From assembly GCA_005883175.1 (NCBI GenBank), contig VAYV01000071.1:1-10583 (forward strand): a DNA stretch of 10,583 bases. Direction: 5' to 3'. Origin of the DNA: Actinomycetota bacterium (GTDB lineage Bacteria > Actinomycetota > AC-67). The notes below the pieces were generated by a model, which made no database searches, was not told where the DNA came from, and saw only the letters and a list, made by a program, of their open reading frames with translations. A program made the position numbers and the translations under genes. Shown one piece after another: positions 1-5,596 of the stretch; position 1 is the first letter of the stretch, and each line of letters begins with the position of its first letter.

Positions 1-1086
1 CACCGCATCCTCGTCCTCGCCGCCGAGCGACCTGCGCGCGTCCACGTCGTTCGTACCGAGCACCGTACGGGCGAAGCGAGAAAGGGCGTACGCGTCCTCG
101 TCCACCAGCTGCTGCCCGGCGATCACCGCCGATCCCATCCCCGCCTCGCGCGCGGCCGTGATGCGGTCGGCAACGACCTGCACGGCTTCCGCCCAGGACA
201 CAGCGACGAACTCTCCGTTCTTCCGGACGAGCGGCTCAACGACCCGCTCGGGACTCTGCGCGTACGCGTACGCGAACCGACCCTTGTCGCAGATCCACTC
301 GTCGTTGACCTCGCGGTCGTCCTTCGCCAGCACCCGGACGAGCTCGCCGCGCCGCGTCTGCGCGGTGATCCGGCAGCCGCTCGCGCAGCGATTGCACGTC
401 GTGTCGGCGCTGGCCATGTCGAACGGGCGCGCGCGGAAGCGGAACGTCGACGACGTAAGCGCGCCGACGGGGCAGATCTGGATGACGTTCCCGCTGAAGA
501 TGCTGTCGTACGGCTCGTCCTCGAAGATAGCGACCTGCTCCAGCGCGCTGCGCTCGAAGAGCTCGATGAATGGGTCGCCGGCGATCTGGTCGCTGAACCG
601 CGTGCATCGCGCACACAGCACGCAGCGCTCGCGGTCGAGCTTCACCAGCGGGCTGATCGGAACCGGCTTCGTGAACCGCCGCTTCGGGTCGATATACCTG
701 GAGCCACCGGGCCCGTATGCAAGGGCTTGATCTTGCAACGGGCACTCGCCGCCCTTGTCGCACATCGGGCAGTCGAGCGGGTGGTTGATCAGAAGGAACT
801 CGAGCACACCCTCCTGGCCGTCGCGCGCGAGCTCGCTCGTGAACTCCGTTTTGACGACCATCCCTTCGGCGACCGGCGTCGTGCACGCGGTGAGCGGTTT
901 GCGCTGCCCTTCGACCTCGACGAGGCACTGCCGGCACGCGCCGAGCGGGTCGAGCAGCGGGTGGTCGCAGAAGCGAGGGATGTACTTCCCCATCTTCTCG
1001 GCTGCGCGGATTATGAGCGTGCCGGCCGGGACCGAGACGTCCACACCGTCGATCGTGAGATTGACCGGCGCCTGCTCAGCGGTCAA
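1..1086 (-). CDS. nuoG: NADH-quinone oxidoreductase subunit G (NuoG), N-terminal 362 residues, 3' end beyond the window
   Basis: NuoG is the large iron-sulfur subunit of the complex I NADH-dehydrogenase arm, passing electrons from NuoF/NuoE toward NuoI/NuoB in the cytoplasm. The frame is open from 1086 to the left edge. Cluster ligands are visible in order: [2Fe-2S] C40, C51, C54, C68; His-Cys3 [4Fe-4S] H102, C106, C109, C115; [4Fe-4S] C155, C158, C161, C205 (ending in ICPVGAL); and a fourth set C231, C234, C238, C266 matching the off-pathway N7 cluster found in some NuoG proteins. The molybdopterin-oxidoreductase-like domain begins around residue 225 and is cut by the edge. The chosen start is TTG (1086-1084), overlapping the nuoF stop by 11 nt with a GGGTGGG stretch about 7 nt upstream. 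A GTG at 1098 is an alternative, but an AAGG abuts it with no spacing. No lesion is seen in this part. Confidence 0.95.
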   Translation of the reverse strand, partial: MTAEQAPVNLTIDGVDVSVPAGTLIIRAAEKMGKYIPRFCDHPLLDPLGACRQCLVEVEGQRKPLTACTTPVAEGMVVKTEFTSELARDGQEGVLEFLLINHPLDCPMCDKGGECPLQDQALAYGPGGSRYIDPKRRFTKPVPISPLVKLDRERCVLCARCTRFSDQIAGDPFIELFERSALEQVAIFEDEPYDSIFSGNVIQICPVGALTSSTFRFRARPFDMASADTTCNRCASGCRITAQTRRGELVRVLAKDDREVNDEWICDKGRFAYAYAQSPERVVEPLVRKNGEFVAVSWAEAVQVVADRITAAREAGMGSAVIAGQQLVDEDAYALSRFARTVLGTNDVDARRSLGGEDEDAV

Positions 1087-2298
1087 AGGGGCACCCACCC
1101 TTCGCGATGTGCTGGCGGTACTCGTCGGCGAAGAGCTTCGTCGTCGACGTCACCGGGGCGATCGAGAAGTCACCGAGCGCGCAGAACGATCGCCCGATGA
1201 TGTTTCCGGCGACGTCGTTCATGATCACGATGTCCTCTTCGCGGCCCTGTCCGTTCTCGAACCGCTCGAGCGTGTTCACCATCCAGTACGTTCCTTCGCG
1301 GCACGGCGTGCACTTGCCGCACGACTCATGCGCGTAGAAGCGCGTGTAGCGGAGGGCTGCTCGAACCATGCAGACGTCATCCGCGAACACGATGATCGCG
1401 CCCGTGCCGAGGAGCGAGCCTGCGGCCGTCACCGACTCCCAATCCATGTTCGTGTCGAGCTTGTCGGGTCCGAAGAACTGCGTGGACGAGGCGCCGCCGG
1501 GTGTAAATGCCTTCAGCTTCTTGCCGTCCTTCACGCCGCCGGCGAACCCTTCGATGAGGTCGCGCGCCGGCGTGCCGAACGGCACCTCGTAGTTGCCCGG
1601 CCGTTCGACGTCGCCCGAGAGGCAGAACATCTTCGTCCCCGGCGACTTCTCGGTCCCGAAACCTTTGAACCAGTCGGCGCCGTTGGTGAGGATGTGCGGC
1701 ACGCACGCGAAGGTCTCGACGTTGTTGACGACCGTGGGCTTCGCAAACAAGCCGTGCGTCGCGGGGAACGGGGGCCGGAGGCGCGGCTGCCCGCACGGTG
1801 GATGATCAAGTCGAGGTCGTACCCCGAACCCATGATGTTCTTCCCGAGGATGCCTGCTTCGTAGGCCTCTGCCGCCGCACGTTCGAGCTGCCGTGCCCCG
1901 TACGCGAACTCCCCGCGGCAGAAGATGTACATCTCCGTTGAGCCGATCGCGTACGCGCCGATCGCCATCCCTTCGATCAGCTGGTGCGGATCGCGCTCTA
2001 TCAGCTCGCGGTCTTTGAACGTGCCCGGCTCCCCTTCGTCGGCGTTGCAGACGAGGTAGCTGGGGCGGATGTCCTTCGGGATGAAGCTCCACTTCGTGCC
2101 CGTGGGAAAACCGGCACCCCCGCGACCGCGCAAGCCCGACGTCTTGATGACGTCGATGATCTCGTCCGGCGTCATCGACAGCGCCTTGCGCAGAGCCTCG
2201 TACCCTCCGGTCCTGCGGTAGCCGTCCAAGCGCGCGCCGTCCGGCGCATCGAACCGTTGGGTGACGACTTTCGTCTCTTGGAGCGTCGACGTGCTCAT
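1076..2298 (-). pseudogene. nuoF: NADH-quinone oxidoreductase subunit F (NuoF), broken by an internal ~61-nt deletion/frameshift
   Basis: NuoF carries FMN and the NADH site of complex I plus [4Fe-4S] cluster N3. The N-terminal part runs in one frame from ATG 2298 (GGAGG 7 nt upstream; ATGA overlap with the nuoE stop) to Arg168 at 1795. It contains the FMN loop GLRGRGGAGFPTGTKW (56-70) and NADEGEPGTFKDR. The C-terminal part (238 residues, starting GQPRLRPPFP) is in another frame, 1792-1076. It contains ESCGKCTPCREG and the later RSFCALGD cysteine, the four N3 ligands. Only two bases lie between these parts, where the family has about 21 residues including GAGxYxCGEETAL and SLEGRR. Restoring them gives about 427 residues, a normal NuoF length. 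As written, the ATG frame yields a 255-residue product ending at 1531, without cluster N3. Identity is certain; whether the break is biological or an assembly fault is not. Confidence 0.93.
1790..1800 (-). other. Deletion/frameshift junction in nuoF
   Basis: On the minus strand the codons CAC CGT (His-Arg, 1800-1795) are followed by GC and then GGG CAG CCG (Gly-Gln-Pro, 1792-1784) in the other frame. In NuoF homologues the His-x pair is followed by GAGxYxCGEETAL, two residues, SLEGRR, and only then the x-x-PR-x-(K/R)PPFP stretch. The net loss is about 63 minus 2, that is 61 nt. No repeat longer than one or two bases can be made out at the junction. Confidence 0.85.
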
Positions 2299-2924
2299 CG
2301 CGGCGCCTCCACCCCCGACAAGCGGTGGTTGACGCGGCCGAACTCGTGGGGGACCTCGCCGCGCGCGCCCGGCGGAGGCTGCTCGCCTGCGCGCAAACGG
2401 TTCACCAGTCCGACGGCGTCGTCGACGCTCATGCGTTCGTAATTCTCGTAGTTCACGCTGAACACCGGCGCGCCGTCGCACGCGCATAGGCACTCGACCT
2501 CTTCGAGCGACACATCGGCGGCCGTTTCTCCGCACGAGATGCCGAGCTCCTGCTCGAGCCGCTCCTTCAGCTGCTGCCCGCCGGCGAGCGCGCACGACGG
2601 ATGCGTGCAGACGCTGATCAACCACTTCCCCTGCGGGTCGCGCTTGAACATCGTGTAAAAGGTCGCGACGGCACCGACCTGCGCGCGCGTCAGCCCGAGG
2701 AGGTCTCCGATCTCGCGCATCGCGGTCGGCGACACATACCCCTGCTCGGCTTGCGCGAGGTACAGCATCGGCAGCAGCGCGCTGCGCGACTGCCCCTCGG
2801 GATAGCGCGCGATGAGCTTGCGCGCTTCCGCGTGGAACCGCTCGGAAAGCGGCGGCGCGTCGGCGTGATCGTGCGCCTTGCCCATCAGCGGCGTGTCCAT
2901 CCACCGCCCTTGGATGTCCGTCAC
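2295..2924 (-). CDS. nuoE: NADH-quinone oxidoreductase subunit E (NuoE)
   Basis: This 209-residue protein is the 24-kDa thioredoxin-like [2Fe-2S] subunit of complex I, pairing with NuoF at the NADH-oxidising tip. The [2Fe-2S] (N1a) ligands are visible as C106 and C111 (VCTHPSCALAGG) and C145 and C149 (ECLCACDGAP). The N-terminal helical segment (residues 25-95, with LYLAQAEQGYVSP and VATFYTMF) is typical of the family. The start is GTG 2924, which overlaps the nuoD TGA as GTGA and has GGAGG 9 nt upstream. A longer open frame reaching 3056 would lie inside nuoD and shows no NuoE similarity, so it was not used. The gene ends in an ATGA overlap with nuoF, implying translational coupling. The family usually has CLGAC; this protein has CLCAC, an extra cysteine (C147) beside the ligands. 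It appears intact. Confidence 0.95.
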   Translation of the reverse strand: MTDIQGRWMDTPLMGKAHDHADAPPLSERFHAEARKLIARYPEGQSRSALLPMLYLAQAEQGYVSPTAMREIGDLLGLTRAQVGAVATFYTMFKRDPQGKWLISVCTHPSCALAGGQQLKERLEQELGISCGETAADVSLEEVECLCACDGAPVFSVNYENYERMSVDDAVGLVNRLRAGEQPPPGARGEVPHEFGRVNHRLSGVEAPR

Positions 2925-4116
2925 CGATCGACCCCTCCCATCACGGGATCGATGCTTGCCACCGAGGCGATCACGTCCGCGATCAAGCCCCCACGGACCA
3001 TGTGCGGCATCGCTTGCAGGTTCACGAAGCTCGGGTCGCGGCCGTGCACGCGCCACGGCTTCGTCCCACCGGTCGACACGATGTGATATCCGAGCTCGCC
3101 GCGCGGCGACTCGAGCGGGACGTAGACCTCTCCCGCCGGGACCTTGAAGCCTTCCGTCACGAGCTTGAAGTGATGGATCAAGGCTTCCATCGACTCGCCC
3201 ATGATCTTGCGGATGTACTCCGGCGCGTTGCCGAGTCCTCCCTCGCCGAGCGCAAGCTGGGCAGGCCAGGCGATCTTGCGGTCTTCGACCATCACGGGAC
3301 CCTCCGGCAAGGACTCGATCACTTGGCCGACGATCTTGGTCGACTCGCGCATCTCTTTGACGCGAACGAGGTAACGCGCCTCGCAGTCACCCGCCGTTTT
3401 CGTCGCAACATCGAAGTCGTACTTCTCGTAGCCCGCATACGGCGTCTGCTTGCGGAGATCGTGCGGGACGCCGGCCGCGCGCAAGAGCGGTCCGGTGACA
3501 CCGAGGCCGAGCGCGACGTCGGCCTCCAGGATCCCGACCCCGCGGTTACGGTCGATCCAGATCTGGTTCTCGGTCAGAAGCTGTTCGTACTCGTCGACTT
3601 TCGCGGGGAACGAGTCGACGAAGGCCTTCACCTTTTCGAGCGTGCCGTCGGGCAGGTCGGTCGACAGGCCACCGGGGCGGATGAAGGCGTGATTCATGCG
3701 CAGCCCCGTGATGAACTCGAAGATGTCGAGGATCTGCTCACGCTCGCGGAAGCCGTAGAGCATCATCGACGGATCGCTTGCGCACGCGGCGGCGGCGTCG
3801 CGCCGAGCAGCCGCTCGACGGACATGCAGTAGGCCGCCTCGTTGAAGAACGGCGCGAGGTAGTCCGCGCGCGTGACGAACGTGACCCCTTGCGTCCAGTT
3901 GCGAACCTCGGTGTTCTTCTCGATCCCGGTGTGGAGGTAGCCCACCACCGAGTGCGCGTTGACGACCGTTTCCCCGTCGAGCTCGAGCACGAGCCGGAGC
4001 ACGCCGTGGGTCGATGGATGCTGTGGGCCCATGTTGACGACCAGTGTGTCCTCGCCGGTCCGCGCGACGATCGTGTCCCAGTCCTGGCCGCCGACGAAGA
4101 CCTCCGGCTGACTCAC
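2921..4116 (-). pseudogene. nuoD: NADH-quinone oxidoreductase subunit D (NuoD), broken by an internal ~79-nt deletion/frameshift
   Basis: NuoD is the 49-kDa subunit that forms the quinone pocket with NuoB. The N-terminal part starts at GTG 4116 (GTGA overlap with nuoC; GGAGG 5 nt upstream). It includes the quinone-site loop GPQHPSTHGVLRL and TRADYLAPFFNE, and hits TGA at 3765-3763 after RAQAIRR (117 residues). The rest continues in another frame from Ser at 3769 to 2921 (282 residues), with SMMLYGFRERE, GLRMNHAFIRPGG, PRGELGYHIVS and the C-terminal DPVMGGVDR. In homologues about 26 residues, including a conserved E-L-x-R-(I/L)-x-S-H stretch, separate RAQ-x-IR from TPxxYxFRERE. None are present here. 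Restoration gives about 424 residues, a normal length. As written, only the 117-residue fragment is translated from the native start. Identity is secure; the cause of the break is unresolved. Confidence 0.93.
3763..3774 (-). other. Deletion/frameshift junction in nuoD
   Basis: On the minus strand ATC CGT (Ile-Arg, 3774-3769) runs straight into CGATGATG. In the upstream frame this gives CGA then TGA stop. In the downstream frame TCG ATG ATG (Ser-Met-Met, 3769-3761) begins the FRERE segment. The T is shared by both frames, so the apparent loss is 78 plus 1, that is 79 nt, relative to the family spacing of 26 residues. Confidence 0.85.
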
Positions 4117-4667
4117 GAGAGCCTCCCCGGGTACCCGGTTGTGGTCGTCGGCTGCTTGCGGACGTCCGGCGGCGGGATGAACGCACCGTGATACTGCACG
4201 TTCGTTCCGCCGAGCGGGTAGTCCTTGCGCTGTGGGTAGCCCTCCCACTCGTCGGGCATGAAGAGCCGCCGTAGGTTGGGATGGCCCTCGAATGTGATCC
4301 CGAAGAAGTCGAAGACCTCGCGCTCGTGGAAGTTCGCGGTCGGCCACACGCTCGTCACCGTCGGGCACCGCTCGTCGCCCTCGGGGATCCACACCCGCAA
4401 GCGCAGACGATGCGGGTGGGACGGCGACGACAGGTGATACGCGATCAAGAACCGGCGCTCGGACGGATTCACGCCGAGGTAGTCGACGGCGGACAGGTCC
4501 GACAGCAGCTCGAACGGCGCGTCGTCACGGAGGATCTTGCCGAGGTCGGCTATGCGGTCGCGCGCGACCTCAACGGCGACTTCGCCGAACGCCTCGGCCG
4601 GCTCGGACAGGGCCATGGGAAACCGTTCACGAGCGTGCGTGACGATAGACGCCAGGCGATCGTCCAT
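4113..4667 (-). CDS. nuoC: NADH-quinone oxidoreductase subunit C (NuoC)
   Basis: This 184-residue protein is the 30-kDa peripheral-arm subunit of complex I, which has no cofactor and holds NuoD and the iron-sulfur arm together. The core runs from FELLSDLSAVDYLG (about 52-65) through RRFLIAYHL to the family signature region ANFHEREVFDFFGITFEGHP (111-130), then LRRLFMPDEWEGYPQRKDYPLGG. The start is ATG 4667, two bases after the nuoB stop; only a weak GAAGAG lies about 9 nt upstream, so it probably relies on coupling. The end overlaps nuoD as GTGA. NuoC is a separate gene here, not fused to NuoD as in E. coli. Much longer open frames over this region run out of frame through nuoB and nuoA and have no homology. 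No lesion is seen. Confidence 0.95.
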   Translation of the reverse strand: MDDRLASIVTHARERFPMALSEPAEAFGEVAVEVARDRIADLGKILRDDAPFELLSDLSAVDYLGVNPSERRFLIAYHLSSPSHPHRLRLRVWIPEGDERCPTVTSVWPTANFHEREVFDFFGITFEGHPNLRRLFMPDEWEGYPQRKDYPLGGTNVQYHGAFIPPPDVRKQPTTTTGYPGRLS

Positions 4668-4669
4668 GC

Positions 4670-5149
4670 TCAGCTGCTCTTCGCGAAGTGGCTGGCGCGG
4701 ATCTGCTCGTGCAGCTTCAAGATGCCGTCCATCAGCATCTCCGGCCGCGGCGGGCATCCCGGAACGTACATGTCGACGGGAACGATCTGGTCGACGCCTT
4801 GCACGATGGCGTAGTTGTTGAACATCCCACCCGAGGTAGCACACACGCCCATCGAGATGACCCACTTCGGCTCTGCCATCTGGTCGTAGATCTGCCGAAG
4901 CACCGGCGCCATCTTCTGAGATACGCGCCCCGCGACGATCATCAGGTCGGCTTGGCGCGGCGAAGCGCGGAAGACCTCCATCCCGAAGCGCGCGAGGTCG
5001 TAGTGCGCAGCACCCGTGGCCATCATCTCGATCGCGCAGCACGCGAGGCCGAACGTCGCCGGCCACAGCGAACCCGTTCTCGCCCAGTTGACGAACTTCT
5101 CGACGGTAGTCAGGAGCAGGCCGCTCGGAAGGGATTCTTCGAGACCCAC
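4670..5149 (-). CDS. nuoB: NADH-quinone oxidoreductase subunit B (NuoB)
   Basis: This 159-residue protein is the PSST/20-kDa subunit holding [4Fe-4S] cluster N2, the last cluster before quinone. All four ligands are present: the adjacent pair C37-C38 (GLACCAIEMM), C103 (GVCATSGGMFNNYA) and C132 (VPGCPPRPE). The adjacent cysteines and the CPPRPE loop are diagnostic. The start is GTG 5149, directly after the TAG of the nuoA frame, with AAAGGA about 11 nt upstream. The next gene, nuoC, begins two bases after its stop. Length and motifs fit a complete, functional subunit, in contrast to its partner NuoD, which is interrupted. Confidence 0.96.
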   Translation of the reverse strand: MGLEESLPSGLLLTTVEKFVNWARTGSLWPATFGLACCAIEMMATGAAHYDLARFGMEVFRASPRQADLMIVAGRVSQKMAPVLRQIYDQMAEPKWVISMGVCATSGGMFNNYAIVQGVDQIVPVDMYVPGCPPRPEMLMDGILKLHEQIRASHFAKSS

Positions 5150-5443
5150 CTACGCACCGATCCTTTCGGTCGGTCGCGCGCGCTCGAGGATCGTGCGGCT
5201 GACCGAGCGACGGATCGAGCCCTCCTCTTCCCAGTCGAGCCCGCCCGCGCGCCAGATGTAGAAGTAGGCGACGAGCAGGAGCAGCACGAACGTTCCCATC
5301 TCGGCCAGCCCGAAGAGACCGAGCTCCCGGAAGATCACCGCGAACGGGTAGAAGAAGATGACCTCGACATCGAAGATGATGAACAGCATCGCGATCAGAT
5401 AGAACTTGATCGGGAAGCGTTCTCGCGGTGTACGCTCGGGCAC
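5150..5443 (-). CDS. nuoA: NADH-quinone oxidoreductase subunit A (NuoA), N-terminally truncated
   Basis: NuoA is a small membrane subunit of complex I, normally with three transmembrane helices. From the first available start (GTG 5443) the product has 97 residues and two helices: FYLIAMLFIIFDVEVIFFYPFAVIF (residues 14-38; acidic IFDVEV is a family hallmark) and MGTFVLLLLVAYFYIWRAGG. The conserved matrix-loop sequence KLAPYECG, which precedes these in every NuoA, is encoded in the same frame just upstream (5444-5518), but no ATG/GTG/TTG lies between it and an in-frame TGA at 5521-5519. No hydrophobic first helix exists in any frame back to the reductase stop at 5585. The gene has therefore lost its start and helix 1, by deletion or assembly error. 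It abuts nuoB with no gap. Confidence 0.88.
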   Translation of the reverse strand: MPERTPRERFPIKFYLIAMLFIIFDVEVIFFYPFAVIFRELGLFGLAEMGTFVLLLLVAYFYIWRAGGLDWEEEGSIRRSVSRTILERARPTERIGA

Positions 5444-5518
5444 GATGCCGCACTCGTACGGCGCGAGCTTCGCCGGCGTCGGGTTGAACGACCCCTGGAG
5501 ACGGCGAGGGCCTCGGGC
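5444..5518 (-). other. In-frame remnant of nuoA upstream of its first start codon
   Basis: These 25 codons are continuous with nuoA and read RGPRR near the beginning, then NPTPAKLAPYECGI. PxKxxPYExG is the conserved NuoA loop between helices 1 and 2, so this was coding sequence. It is preceded by TGA (5521-5519) and has no canonical start. The lost 5' part of nuoA (about 40 residues with helix 1, plus start and leader) must have lain between roughly here and the reductase stop, where only about 65 bases remain. Confidence 0.75.
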
Positions 5519-5520
5519 TC

Positions 5521-5550
5521 ACGATAGGAACAGCCGCTCCGCGCGTGCAA
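5521..5550 (-). promoter_or_regulatory. Possible sigma70-like promoter ahead of nuo
   Basis: On the minus strand TTGCAC (5550-5545) and TATCGT (5526-5521) are separated by 18 bases, a plausible -35/-10 pair facing nuoA. The match is modest (3/6 and 4/6). The predicted transcription start, about 5514, falls inside the nuoA coding remnant. That makes sense only if a deletion has brought promoter and gene body together. Confidence 0.25.
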
Positions 5551-5559
5551 ACCGGAGCG
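5535..5559 (-). terminator. Hairpin between reductase and nuoA, possible weak terminator or attenuator
   Basis: CGCTCCG (5535-5541) and CGGAGCG (5553-5559) form a perfect 7-bp GC-rich stem with an 11-base loop, 25 bases after the reductase stop. No clear U-run follows on the minus strand (GCTGTTCC), so an intrinsic terminator is not convincing. The structure overlaps the putative promoter. Confidence 0.25.
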
Positions 5560-5561
5560 CG

Positions 5562-5596
5562 CTTCACGAACGCACTCCGAGCCTTCACGAATGCAC
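5562..5596. repeat. Imperfect tandem repeat over the reductase stop codon
   Basis: The 14-mer CTTCACGAACGCAC (5562-5575) recurs as CTTCACGAATGCAC (5583-5596), 13 of 14 identical with a 21-base period. Because 21 is a multiple of three, the reductase frame on the minus strand reads GTG CAT TCG TGA and, seven codons later, GTG CGT TCG TGA. The gene end has therefore been duplicated in frame and carries a tandem stop. Confidence 0.6.

Noticed and set aside
755..1864. Long plus-strand open frames opposite nuoG and nuoF
   Set aside because: They are low-complexity Arg/Ala/Val translations antisense to clearly coding, motif-bearing genes.
2295..3056. A longer NuoE starting at 3056
   Set aside because: The added 44 residues overlap nuoD coding sequence and show no NuoE character. 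GTG 2924 has GGAGG and a GTGA overlap.
3763..3774. Programmed frameshifting or ribosomal bypassing that could rescue nuoD and nuoF
   Set aside because: Frameshifting could join the frames, but the conserved residues themselves are absent from the DNA, and no slippery heptamer with downstream structure is seen. Bypass elements add DNA; here DNA is missing.
5444..5584. A small gene between the reductase and nuoA
   Set aside because: Frames here are short, basic and without motifs. The only homology is the NuoA PYECG loop.
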